Position numbers and translations under genes: made by a program. The notes under the pieces are model-generated. The model saw nothing but the letters and a program-made list of their open reading frames with translations, was not told the origin of the DNA and did no database searches. From Providencia huaxiensis (lineage in GTDB: Bacteria > Pseudomonadota > Gammaproteobacteria > Enterobacterales > Enterobacteriaceae), in NCBI RefSeq assembly GCF_002843235.3, contig NZ_CP031123.2, positions 1,736,001 through 1,800,000 on the forward strand: 64,000 nucleotides of DNA, given 5' to 3'. Shown piece by piece: positions 8,285-16,799 of this stretch. How positions within the stretch are numbered: the first letter of the stretch is position 1; each line of letters begins with the position of its first letter.

Positions 8285-8878
8285 ATGTGGACAAAGAAAA
8301 GTCATTTAACAGGGCAGAAAAAGCCATTTAAGCTAGAAGATATCTGGCGTATTCGAACTCGACTAGAAATTGAGGGCAACATCAAAGAGCTGGCGTTACT
8401 GAATATCGCCATCGATTGTAAATTACGGTCATGTGATCTGTTGAGAATGAAAGTTCGAGATATTTCTTCAGGTGGTGTCATTCAGAACAGAGTTCTTTAC
8501 CAACAAAGTAAAACGGAACGTGAGGTTCAATTCGAAATAACTTCGCGTACTGCGCAATCATTAACACAATGGTTGATGCAAAGTGGTTTATCTGCGTCTG
8601 ATTATATCTTCCCTAGCCCTCGTAAGGAGGGTAAGCCTATGAGCTATAGCTGCTATTCAACCATCATTCACCGCTGGGCGTCTCAACTCGGTTATGATCC
8701 TTATCTATATGGAACTCATTCAATGCGAAGAACTAAGGCGACTTTAATCTATGCTCGAACAAAAAACATTCGTGCCGTTCAGTTACTGCTTGGACACGCT
8801 AAGTTAGACAATACAATTCGTTATCTGGGCGTCGAAATGGAAGATGCGCTTAATATATCTGAGGATATCGAAATTTAA
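8285..8878 (+). CDS. Short tyrosine recombinase (catalytic domain only)
   Basis: A 197-residue tyrosine-type site-specific recombinase. The catalytic pattern is visible: Arg in DCKLRSCDLLRMKV, HSMRR (His-x-x-Arg), LLGHAKLDNTIRYLG with the second His and the nucleophile Tyr near residue 180. The N-terminal core-binding domain of larger integrases is absent, a form common on plasmids and islands. ATG 8285 is chosen because GGAGG lies about 8 bases upstream; a longer frame from 8213 has no such site. It is a second recombinase besides the integrase at the guaA end and may act in dimer resolution or as a remnant of another element. Confidence 0.82.
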   Translation: MWTKKSHLTGQKKPFKLEDIWRIRTRLEIEGNIKELALLNIAIDCKLRSCDLLRMKVRDISSGGVIQNRVLYQQSKTEREVQFEITSRTAQSLTQWLMQSGLSASDYIFPSPRKEGKPMSYSCYSTIIHRWASQLGYDPYLYGTHSMRRTKATLIYARTKNIRAVQLLLGHAKLDNTIRYLGVEMEDALNISEDIEI

Positions 8879-8893
8879 CATAGGTGACTAGTT

Positions 8894-9295
8894 CAAAAGA
8901 TAAAGCGTTCCAGACGCTATGTTTTTGAGCGGAAAGACTTTGATGGTTTTGCTAGCTACGATCAAATTGGTCGAGCGCTTAGGTATTTGGTCAAACAAGG
9001 TGAGCTAATAAAGCTTGGCTATGGCTTGTATACCAAGGCAAGGATTAACAGCTTAACAGGCAGACCCATGCCTACTAACCCAGGGGGAAGCGATGCCCTG
9101 ATGCGTGAGATATTAAAGATGAAAGGGGTCGATTTTGAGATGGACAACCTATCTCTGCAAAGCCTCTCAGGTGAAAGCACTCAAATACCATCATCCGTTC
9201 ATTATTCATGGAATCCTAAGCAGTTTAATCGCAAGCTGGTAGTCGGCAATCGAGTACTGGGGACGTCTCAGAAAACGGAAAATAAAGCACGTTAA
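8894..9295 (+). pseudogene. DUF6088-like gene lacking its start (AbiEi-type antitoxin relative)
   Basis: The frame reads KIKRSRRYVFERKDF, then SYDQIGRALRYLVKQGELIKLGYGLYTKARIN and GESTQIPSSV to a stop at 9295. This is the winged-helix layout of DUF6088/AbiEi-like proteins, usually antitoxin-like regulators. An in-frame TGA lies at 8885-8887 and no ATG, GTG or TTG occurs before the HTH; the first TTG at 8987 would delete half of the domain. The 5' end therefore seems to have been lost, with the recombinase stop only 15 bases away. No toxin partner is visible. A non-canonical start cannot be excluded. Confidence 0.55.
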
Positions 9296-9340
9296 GCCCA
9301 TTGCAGACTCTAGATATTGACGAGTACGTCGGGTTTTCTC

Positions 9341-9389
9341 TTGTTTGAGTTGCCTCTTGTGGTAAGATAGTAATCAATTACTATCTTAC
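9341..9389 (+). promoter_or_regulatory. Promoter and 28-bp palindromic operator of the TetR-efflux operon
   Basis: A perfect palindrome, GTAAGATAGTAAT-CA-ATTACTATCTTAC, occupies 9362-9389. It overlaps a candidate -10 (TAAGAT, 9363-9368) that lies 16 bases after a -35-like TTGTTT (9341-9346). An AGGAG ribosome site follows at 9391. A perfect dyad over the promoter directly before a TetR gene is the usual autoregulatory operator. Confidence 0.8.
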
Positions 9390-9400
9390 AAGGAGTGCTC

Positions 9401-10009
9401 GTGGACACCCATCCAAAGCATCTGCCGGCCGATGAACGTCGTGCCGTAACTGTCGAGTCCGTCGTGGCGCTTGCCGGTTCACAAAACCCAAGCGAGATAA
9501 CCACTGCGGCTATCGCTAAACACATGAACTTGACCCAGGGTGCGCTGTTTCGGCACTTCCCGAACAAGGAAGCCATTTGGCAGGCGGTCATGGAGTGGGT
9601 AGCAGAGCGCCTATTAGCCAGAATCGATCGATCCGCACAAGGAATCGAGTCGCCCTTGGCAGCCATGGAGGCGATGTTCATGAGTCACATCGAATTCGTA
9701 GCTGAGCACCCAGGCGTGCCAAGAATGATGTTTGGTGAGCTTCAGCGTGCCGAATCGACACCGGCCAAGCGCATGGTGCAAACCTTGATTCAGCGCTACG
9801 GCGAACGTTTGCATCGTCTCATCGAGAAAGGCAAGGCCAGCGGCGAGTTGTCTCCCTCGCTTGACAACGAGGCGGCGGCAACGCTGTTCATTGGCACGAT
9901 CCAGGGCTTGGTCATGCAATCGCTGTTGGCGGGTGATGTGGGACGTATGCACCGCGATGCGCCGCGCGTCTTTGCAATTTATCGACGTGGCATAAGGAGT
10001 GCGCAATGA
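9401..10009 (+). CDS. TetR/AcrR-family repressor of the adjacent efflux operon
   Basis: A 202-residue TetR-type regulator. The N-terminal helix-turn-helix reads ITTAAIAKHMNLTQGALFRHFPNKEAIWQAV (about residues 30-60), followed by an all-helical ligand-binding domain. GTG at 9401 is chosen as start because AGGAG ends 5 bases before it; the GTG at 9395 overlaps that ribosome site. It overlaps the membrane-fusion gene by 4 bases and so is co-transcribed with the transporter, presumably repressing the operon through the palindrome at 9362 until a ligand binds. The sequence from here to about 13.48 kb is clearly GC-richer than its neighbours, indicating transfer from another lineage. Confidence 0.9.
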   Translation: MDTHPKHLPADERRAVTVESVVALAGSQNPSEITTAAIAKHMNLTQGALFRHFPNKEAIWQAVMEWVAERLLARIDRSAQGIESPLAAMEAMFMSHIEFVAEHPGVPRMMFGELQRAESTPAKRMVQTLIQRYGERLHRLIEKGKASGELSPSLDNEAAATLFIGTIQGLVMQSLLAGDVGRMHRDAPRVFAIYRRGIRSAQ

Positions 10010-11157
10010 AAAAGTTACCCTTGCAAGGCCGCACCCTGGCACTGCTTGCCGTCATCATTCCTTTGCTGGTGCTTTTTATTTATGTCGGTCTGCGATCAGG
10101 GCCGCTCGCCCCGGTCGCTGTGACGGTGGCAAGCGTGGAATCACGGGCTATCACACCGGCGCTGTTCGGCATCGGCACGGTGGAGGCGCGCTACACCTAC
10201 AAGATCGGGCCGACGTTTGCCGGGCGCGTCAAACGCCTGGAGGTGCATGTAGGCGACCAGGTCAAGGCCGGACAGGTGCTCGGCGAGATGGAGCCGGTCG
10301 ACCTTGATGATCGGGTGCGCTCACAGGAGTCTGTATTCAAGCGGGCGGAAGCGGCTTTGCGTGAGGCAGAAGCCCGGCAAGCCTACGCGCAAACCCAGGC
10401 GCGCCGCTATGAGCAATTGTTTGCGGTGCGCTCGACCAGCGAGGAAATCGTCACCACCAAGCGGCAGGAACTGCAGATCGCCGATGCCGCCCTATCCGCC
10501 GCTCGGGAAGATATTGCCCGGGCACGCTCCGACCACGAAGCACTCGTCGCGCAGCGGAGCAATCTGCGCCTGATCGCGCCGGTCGACGGTGTAGTCGCCG
10601 TGCGCGATGCCAATCCCGGCACGACCATCGTCGCGGGCCAGGCCGTGGTGGAAGTGATCGACCCCAAGAGTTTGTGGATCAATGTGCGCTTCGACCAGAT
10701 CAGCGCATCGGGGCTGGCTGGGGGGCTGCCGGCTCATATCGTCCTGCGTTCGCGTGGTGGCCAGACCTTGAAAGGTCGCGTGCTGCGGGTGGAACCCAAG
10801 GCCGACGCGGTAACCGAGGAAACGCTTGCCAAGGTGACATTCGATAACAAACCAGAACCTTTGCCACCAGTGGGTGAACTGGCCGAAGTCACGGTTGACT
10901 TGCCGGCGCTCCCGGCCGCTCCACTGATCCCCAACGCTGCCGTCCAGCGTGAAGGCGATAAAGTTGGTGTCTGGCAAATCGTGGATGGTGATCTGCATTT
11001 CTCCCCGGTCAAGCTCGGCACTTCCGACCTCAATGGTTACGTGCAGGTGCGCGAAGGGCTCAAGAATGGGGACCAGGTTGTGACCTATAGCGAAAAGGCA
11101 CTGACGGCGCGCAGCCGCATCCATGTGGTCGAGCATATCCCGGGAGTTTCACGATGA
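10006..11157 (+). CDS. Periplasmic membrane-fusion protein (HlyD/MFP) of an ABC exporter
   Basis: A 383-residue adaptor linking an inner-membrane ABC exporter to the periplasm or an outer-membrane channel. One N-terminal anchor (LALLAVIIPLLVLFIYVGL, about residues 10-30) is followed by a lipoyl half-motif (GRVKRLEVHVGDQVKAGQVLGEM, about 67-90), a long helical hairpin (about 100-185), the second lipoyl half (LRLIAPVDGVVAVRDANPGTTIVAGQ), then beta-barrel parts. It overlaps both neighbours by 4 bases. The TetR-MFP-permease-ATPase order resembles MacAB/DevBCA-type exporters; the substrate cannot be read from the sequence. Confidence 0.9.
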   Translation: MKKLPLQGRTLALLAVIIPLLVLFIYVGLRSGPLAPVAVTVASVESRAITPALFGIGTVEARYTYKIGPTFAGRVKRLEVHVGDQVKAGQVLGEMEPVDLDDRVRSQESVFKRAEAALREAEARQAYAQTQARRYEQLFAVRSTSEEIVTTKRQELQIADAALSAAREDIARARSDHEALVAQRSNLRLIAPVDGVVAVRDANPGTTIVAGQAVVEVIDPKSLWINVRFDQISASGLAGGLPAHIVLRSRGGQTLKGRVLRVEPKADAVTEETLAKVTFDNKPEPLPPVGELAEVTVDLPALPAAPLIPNAAVQREGDKVGVWQIVDGDLHFSPVKLGTSDLNGYVQVREGLKNGDQVVTYSEKALTARSRIHVVEHIPGVSR

Positions 11158-12359
11158 TCAGCCTGGCCGGCCGCGACATTCTCCATGCCTGGGGGAAATT
11201 CGTCTTCACCGGCATCGGTCTGGGTCTGCTGATCGGCGTCACCCTAGTCATGGCTGGGGTGTACCGAGGCATGGTGGACGACGGCAAGGCGTTGCTCGAC
11301 AACAGTGGCGCTGACCTTTGGGTGGTGCAAAAGGATACTCTGGGTCCTTATGCGGAGTCGTCCAGCCTCAACGATGACGTGTATCGCGCCATTCTCGCCA
11401 TGCCGGGAGTCTCACAGGCAGCGAACGCGACCTACCTGACCATGCAGGTACGCAAGGGCGAGAGTGATGTACGCACCATGGTGGTCGGCATCGCGCCCGG
11501 TGCGTTGGGGGCTACACCCGGATGGCCTCCTTATCTCGTCGCTGGACGCCAGATCACGCGCGGTCACTACGAGGCTGTGGCCGACATCGCCACCGGCTTC
11601 AAACTGGGAGATCGTCTTGCCATTCGCCGCAATCATTACACCGTCGTGGGGCTGACACGGCGCATGGTGTCGTCCAGCGGCGACCCGATGGTATTCATTC
11701 CGCTCAAAGATGCCCAGGAGGCCCAGTTCCTCAAGGACAACGATGCCATCTGGCAAAGCCGGCGTCGCACCGAAGCCAACCCGGTCTTCAATCGACCCGG
11801 TGATCCAGGTTTGCTGGATGCCGTGATTGCTTCACAGAGCAGCAACGCGTTCGTCAATACCGTGCTGGTCACTCTGAAACCTGGTCATGCGCCGGACGAG
11901 GTTGCCGAATCCATCCAGCGCTGGAAGCGTTTGACGGTCTACACCCGGGCACAGATGGAAGACATCCTCGTCGGCAAGCTGATCGCCACCTCGGCCAAGC
12001 AGATCGGCATGTTCCTTGTGATTCTGGCCATCGTTAGCGCGGCCATCGTTGCCTTCATCATCTATTCGCTGACGATGGACAAAATCCGTGAGATCGCGGT
12101 GTTGAAGCTCATCGGCACACGCAACCGAACCATCGCCGCGATGATCATGCAGCAGGCGCTCGCCCTGGGCGTGATTGGCTTCGTGGTCGGCAAGATCACA
12201 GCCACCTTTTCAGCACCGGCTTTTCCAAAATATGTCCTGCTCACGCCAATGGATTCTGTCGCCGGTTTTTTTGCTGTGCTCGTGATCTGCGTTCTAGCTA
12301 GCCTCGTCGCCATTAGCATGGCACTCAAGGTCGATCCGGCCGAAGCCATTGGAGGTTGA
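11154..12359 (+). CDS. FtsX/MacB-type ABC exporter permease
   Basis: A 401-residue permease with the four-helix FtsX/MacB plan. The first membrane helix is at about residues 15-38 (FVFTGIGLGLLIGVTLVMAGVY). A large periplasmic domain spans about 40-275. Three helices follow near 280-310, 330-355 and 370-395, including IGMFLVILAIVSAAIVAFIIYSL and the cytoplasmic coupling motif REIAVLKLIGTRNR. Its stop lies just before the ATPase start, separated by one base. With the MFP and ATPase it would form a DevC/MacB-like efflux pump. Confidence 0.9.
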   Translation: MISLAGRDILHAWGKFVFTGIGLGLLIGVTLVMAGVYRGMVDDGKALLDNSGADLWVVQKDTLGPYAESSSLNDDVYRAILAMPGVSQAANATYLTMQVRKGESDVRTMVVGIAPGALGATPGWPPYLVAGRQITRGHYEAVADIATGFKLGDRLAIRRNHYTVVGLTRRMVSSSGDPMVFIPLKDAQEAQFLKDNDAIWQSRRRTEANPVFNRPGDPGLLDAVIASQSSNAFVNTVLVTLKPGHAPDEVAESIQRWKRLTVYTRAQMEDILVGKLIATSAKQIGMFLVILAIVSAAIVAFIIYSLTMDKIREIAVLKLIGTRNRTIAAMIMQQALALGVIGFVVGKITATFSAPAFPKYVLLTPMDSVAGFFAVLVICVLASLVAISMALKVDPAEAIGG

Positions 12360-12360
12360 G

Positions 12361-13071
12361 ATGAGTGGCAAAGGGATACACATCGAAAGTTTAAGCAAGC
12401 GGTATGGCGATGGTGACACCGCTGTCTTTGCCTTGAGAGACGTGAATATGCATGTTGCGCCTGGTGAAGTGGTGGGACTGATCGGCCCTTCCGGGTCCGG
12501 CAAGAGCACGCTGCTCAAGTGTCTGGGTGCGGTGATCGAACCGACCGCCGGTCGCATGACGCTGGGCGATGAAGTGATCTACGCCGATGGCTGGAAAGTC
12601 CGCGACCTGCGCGCCTTACGGCGTGACAAGATCGGTTTCGTTTTCCAGGCGCCGTACCTGATTCCGTTTCTCGATGTCACCGACAACGTGGCGCTGCTGC
12701 CGATGCTTGCAGGCGTCGCGAATGGAGAGTCGCGCGCGAAGGCACTGGAATTGCTCACAGCGCTTGATGTGCAACACCGAGCTCGCGCAATGCCCTCGCA
12801 ACTCTCCGGTGGCGAGCAGCAACGGGTCGCCATCGCGCGCGGACTGGTCAATCGTCCGCCGGTGATCCTGGCCGATGAACCTACTGCGCCGCTGGATTCC
12901 GAGCGCGCCATGGCTGTAATCCGCATCCTCAACGACATGGCCCGGAAGTTAGAGACCGCCATCATCGTCGTCACCCATGACGAAAAGATCATCCCCACAT
13001 TCAAGCGCATCTACCACATCCGCGACGGCGTGACCCATGAGGAAGCTGGCGAAGGGCGGGAGTTCGAATGA
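12361..13071 (+). CDS. ABC exporter ATPase (LolD/MacB type)
   Basis: A 236-residue nucleotide-binding subunit that powers the adjacent permease. Walker A is GPSGSGKST near residue 45, the Q-loop is VFQAPYL, the signature is LSGGEQQR and Walker B is VILADEPTA, followed by the H-loop VVTHD. The D-loop region reads APLDSE where ALDS is more usual. ATG 12361 is used because GGAGG lies 5 bases upstream; a frame from 12349 would overlap the permease. A small cytochrome-like pseudogene follows after 28 bases. Confidence 0.92.
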   Translation: MSGKGIHIESLSKRYGDGDTAVFALRDVNMHVAPGEVVGLIGPSGSGKSTLLKCLGAVIEPTAGRMTLGDEVIYADGWKVRDLRALRRDKIGFVFQAPYLIPFLDVTDNVALLPMLAGVANGESRAKALELLTALDVQHRARAMPSQLSGGEQQRVAIARGLVNRPPVILADEPTAPLDSERAMAVIRILNDMARKLETAIIVVTHDEKIIPTFKRIYHIRDGVTHEEAGEGREFE

Positions 13072-13099
13072 GAGAACGATTGAATTACAGGAGAATTTC

Positions 13100-13485
13100 A
13101 TGACCCACCGCAAACACAGCCACGCATTTGGAACTATCACCCTGACCGTTACGGCCTGCCTGCTTTTATGGGGTTTTCAGTTGCCAGCTTGGGCTGGTGA
13201 CGCTACCCAGGTTGAGCCACTGGCGCTACGCAAGATCATGCAGGAACTCGGGCGCAACATGTAGGCTATTACCGGTGCGATTTCGCAGGAGGAATGGGTT
13301 CAGGTCGTTCAGCTCGCCCCAAAAGTTGCTGCACACCCCGAGCCACCGCTTACTGAAAAAATGCGCATCCTTGCTTACCTCGGCGCTGATGCGACCAAGT
13401 TCAGAAACTTTGACGCGCAGACTCACGAGGCGGCGCTGGCCATGAAGCTGGCTGCTGCGAGCAGCGACGGCAAAGCGGTGTCCAA
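13100..13485 (+). pseudogene. Broken exported cytochrome-c-like gene, nonsense and 3' truncation
   Basis: An AGGAG-preceded ATG at 13100 opens a signal peptide (LTVTACLLLWGFQLPAWAGD) and LRKIMQELGRNM, then hits TAG at 13262. The same frame continues sensibly afterwards (AITGAISQEEWVQVVQLAPKVAAHPEPP, then MRILAYLGADATKF and DGKAV) to about 13,480, so TAG probably replaced CAG (Gln). The pattern fits the c'-like small cytochromes that follow such efflux operons, but the CxxCH haem site expected at the C-terminus is missing. The sequence there switches abruptly to hsdR. Cytochrome identity is from memory of the family and moderate. Confidence 0.6.
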
Positions 13486-15581
13486 TCATTTGGCGGTGCA
13501 CTGTCTGAAAAAGATCGTAAAACAGCCATGGTAACCACAGGCCGCCGCTTAGCGGAGCAAATCGGCAAAGGCAACGAGCGCATCATCTTCTCCATCATCA
13601 ACAAGTTTGGCACCGCGATTGAACTGCCAGAGTGTTATAACGACAGCCCTGACATGATTGTCCTAGTTGATGAAGGCCACCGCAGCCAAAACGGTGAAAA
13701 CAACATTCGAATGCAACAGGCGCTGCCAAAAGCCGCTTACATTGGCTTTACGGGGACACCACTGCTGCAAGATGACAAGACCGAAAACAAATTCGGTAAA
13801 ATCATTCACTCGTACACCATGCAACAGGCGGTGGAAGATAAAACCGTTACCCCCTTACTATATGAAGAGCGTGTTCCCGAGTTAAGCACCAACGACAAAG
13901 CGCTTGATGCTTGGTTCGACCGCATCACCGATAAGCTGACCGAAAAACAACGTACCGATTTGAAGAAGAAGTTCGCTCAGAAAGGTCAAATCTATCAAAC
14001 CGAGGGTCGTATTGAACTTATCGCTCATGATATTTCTGACCATTTCCAAAACTTCAAACGCCAAGGTTTAAAGGGTCAGCTTGCTTGTGACTCAAAAGCG
14101 TCTGCCATCCAATACAAAAAGCTTCTTGACCAAATTGGCAAGGTGACTTCGGTTGTCGCTATGTCACCGCCAGACACCCGTGAAGGACACGATACGGTCG
14201 ATGGTGAAAGCAAAGACATGGTGCAAAATTGGTGGAAGGATAATGTCGGCAACGAAGATGAAAAAGCCTACACCAAACGCATCATTGAAGAGTTCGCCAA
14301 AGACGATGGCCCTGATTTGATGATCGTGGTGGATAAGCTTCTAACAGGCTTTGATGAGCCGAAAAACACGGTGCTGTACATCGATAAGCCGCTGAAACAA
14401 CATAACCTTATCCAAGCCATCGCTCGTGTGAACCGCCTGCATCAGAAGAAAGAGTTTGGTTACCTCATCGATTACCGTGGCATCTTAAAAGAGCTCGATG
14501 CGACCATTGCGGACTACCAGGACTTGGCCGAGCACACCCAAGGTGGTTTTGATATCGATGACCTTAAAGGCTTGTACAGCCGCATGGTACTGAATATAAG
14601 AAGCTGCCAGGTCTTTATAGTGAGCTGTGGGCATTTTTTATTGATGTAAAAAACACACAAGATCCGCAAGCAATGGCACGGGTATTTGCGCCGAACATAG
14701 AATACGTAGATGGTCAGCCCACCGATTTAAACCTAAAGAAACGCCAAGATTTTTATAGCACGCTCACTGCGTTTGCTAATTGCTTAAAAGTCGCCCTGCA
14801 ATCAGCCACCTACTTTGAAGACAAGAGCTTTGATGATAAACGTCAGATTTATAAAGACACGCTAAAAAGCATGACATCACTGCGTAAAGTTGTCCGTGAG
14901 CAAGCAGAAGAGACCATTGATTACGACGAGTACGCTGAGAGCATTCGCACTATGTTAGACAAGCACATCGGCGGCGTTGAGATCCAAGAGTCTAAAGGCG
15001 CTTATCTGGTTGGCAATATGGGTAAGGATATAAAACCAGAAGAGCTAAGTGACGATGAGGCTCGTAATAAGAAAGATGCGATCACAGGGCGTGTCACTAA
15101 GATGATTGAGCAAGACCTTGCCGACGACCCTTACGCTCAAGAGTATTTCTCGAAGCTACTTAAACAAGCGATTCAGCAAGCAAAAGAGATGTTTGATGCG
15201 CCTGTTAAGCAATATCTCCTATTTGCTGATTTTGAACAGTAAGTGAAGGAGCGCAAAGTCGAAGGAATGCCAACCGATCGCTTCGCAGAGCTAGACCCCA
15301 AAATTAAGCGTCATGTACAAGCTTACTTTGGATTGTTCTTAAAACATGGCGCTGAAGGTCAAGGTCTTACTGAAGAACAATGCCTCAACTATGCAGTAGA
15401 GATTGACGAGAAAGTGCGCAAAGCGGTGGCAGAGTTTTCAATCAATCCATCAGAGATTGAAAACCAGATCACTCTAGAGGTGCTGCCTTTACTGTTTGCC
15501 GATTTAGGGGTCGATAAAGCGCAAGTCATTGCCGAAGAAGTGGTGCAAATCACTCGCTTAGGTTTAGCTGGTCACCATTAA
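13483..15581 (+). pseudogene. hsdR: hsdR remnant (type I restriction subunit R), truncated, frameshifted and stop-interrupted
   Basis: C-terminal two-thirds of a type I restriction endonuclease motor subunit. Visible are the DEAD-like motif VLVDEGHRSQ, YIGFTGTPLL, the helicase C part VDKLLTGFDEPKNTVLYIDKPL and QAIARVNRLH. Reading starts abruptly at about 13,483 (QSFGGALSEKDRKTAM) with no N-terminal nuclease domain anywhere in the window. A one-base loss near 14,587 moves the frame, so SRM continues as TEYKKLPGLYSELWAFF in another frame. A TAA at 15,240 then interrupts FADFEQ before KERKVEGMPTDRF, which continues in frame to LGLAGHH at 15,581. No hsdM or hsdS is visible. The gene is surely inactive. 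Confidence 0.88.
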
Positions 15582-16357
15582 TGGCATCAACACTCTCTGA
15601 CGAACGTAACAAAGAGGAATACAGCTTCATCTATGGAGATGAGGCTGTGAGCTATGAGGTGCTGCGTAAGCCTATCAAACAAGGAAAAAAGCGAAGTATT
15701 ACCATCAAGGTGCAACCCAACTGTGATGTCACAGTTAGTACCCCAGAAGACGCTGAGCTTGAGGACATTCACCAAGCGGTAATGAAACGTGCCAAGTGGA
15801 TTTATGATGCCCTGAAAGAGTTTCGAGGTCATTTGGAGTACGTGCAGCCCAAACACTACGTTAGTGGTGAGATGCAGTTCTATCTTGGGCGTCGTTATGT
15901 ATTGAAGATCGTGGAAGATTCAGAAGCCTTACCAACGGTAAAAATGACTCGCGGTAAGTTACTTGTCACCTTGACGAGGTTTAACGATGACAAAACTTCC
16001 ATGGTTAAAGCTTTGGTGCGCAACTGGTACAAGGTTCGTGCTGAACGTATTTTCCATGAGCGCCTATCTGAGTTACTACCTCAAGCGACATGGGTTGATG
16101 GTATCCCCAGCTTTCGTGTACTGCCCATGACAAAGCAATGGGGAAGCTGTTCAGCCAAAGGGAACCTGATGCTCAACCCTCATCTAATTAAAGCGCCTAA
16201 AGAGTGTATTGATTACGTGATTCTGCACGAGCTTTGTCATATCGCTGAGTACAACCACAGTGAGAAATTCTGGCGCTTATTAACAAGCGTGATGCCCAAT
16301 TGGAAAGCAGTAAAAGCCCGTTTAGATGGAATGGCGGAGCTGTATTTGAATGAGTAA
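15581..16357 (+). CDS. YgjP-like (DUF45/M48-type) metal-dependent hydrolase
   Basis: A 258-residue protein of the YgjP/DUF45 family, often annotated as an M48-like metallopeptidase. The zinc motif HELCHIAEYNH (near residue 215) gives HExxH plus a downstream His, preceded by the family block KQWGSCSAKGNLMLNPHLIKAP. The N-terminal part KRSITIKVQPNCDVTVSTPE is also typical. Genes of this family are frequently found just after hsdR in type I restriction loci, as here, where its ATG overlaps the hsdR stop by one base. It appears intact although hsdR is broken. The true substrate of the family is not settled. Confidence 0.85.
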   Translation: MASTLSDERNKEEYSFIYGDEAVSYEVLRKPIKQGKKRSITIKVQPNCDVTVSTPEDAELEDIHQAVMKRAKWIYDALKEFRGHLEYVQPKHYVSGEMQFYLGRRYVLKIVEDSEALPTVKMTRGKLLVTLTRFNDDKTSMVKALVRNWYKVRAERIFHERLSELLPQATWVDGIPSFRVLPMTKQWGSCSAKGNLMLNPHLIKAPKECIDYVILHELCHIAEYNHSEKFWRLLTSVMPNWKAVKARLDGMAELYLNE

Positions 16358-16367
16358 GGATTGTTGA

Positions 16368-16541
16368 ATGACATGCCCAACTTGTGAAAAGCATATTGGC
16401 TGGGATTGGCTCGAAGATGAGTGCATCGAGCCAAACGAAGCCTTTGACTGCCCACACTGTGATGAAACCTTGCGCTATGAAGTGGATGAAGGTACTTACC
16501 TTGGTGCTCAGCATGTAACGATTGAAGTTGTGGATGATTAG
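16368..16541 (+). CDS. Small zinc-ribbon protein, 57 residues
   Basis: A short gene: ATG 16368 has AAGGA 7 bases upstream and starts 10 bases after the YgjP-like gene. The product has two knuckles, CPTC (residues 3-6) and CPHC (28-31), joined by an acidic WDWLEDECIEPNEAF linker, then a beta-like tail ending TIEVVDD. Two paired CxxC motifs make a zinc ribbon of the transcription-factor or ribosomal kind. Function is unknown; co-transcription with the metallohydrolase suggests a shared role. Confidence 0.72.
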   Translation: MTCPTCEKHIGWDWLEDECIEPNEAFDCPHCDETLRYEVDEGTYLGAQHVTIEVVDD

Positions 16542-16723
16542 GTAAATTATTTATATCCGAGTGCCTATTCATTTAAGGTGAATAAGTATTTTCATTGTTC
16601 CATGAAGGTTTCGATGCATCGAATCTTTACTCTAACCAATAAATGTCCAAAAATCAGTTACGTTGAATGTCAGTTACCTTAATAAGCTTAAAATGAGACG
16701 AGTCAAAAATGATACTTAGATGG

Positions 16724-16760
16724 CTGTCAGATATGATTAATTTCTCATCAAATCTGACAG
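16724..16760. terminator. Inverted repeat between the convergent zinc-ribbon and integrase genes
   Basis: CTGTCAGAT (16724-16732) and ATCTGACAG (16752-16760) form a perfect 9-bp stem with a 19-base AT-rich loop. It lies where transcripts from both sides converge. A strong U-run is lacking, so it may be a weak terminator or a protein-binding site. The rest of 16,542-16,799 shows no gene. Confidence 0.45.
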
Positions 16761-16799
16761 ATCAAGTTAAGACTTACTCGTATAATTGATAGCAAGATA

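Noticed and set aside
10407..11136. Several long minus-strand frames across the efflux operon
   Set aside because: They are opposite to well-supported MFP and permease genes in GC-rich DNA, where antisense frames are expected.
16237..16572. Minus-strand frames over the zinc-ribbon region
   Set aside because: The plus-strand gene with paired CxxC and a good ribosome site explains the sequence better.
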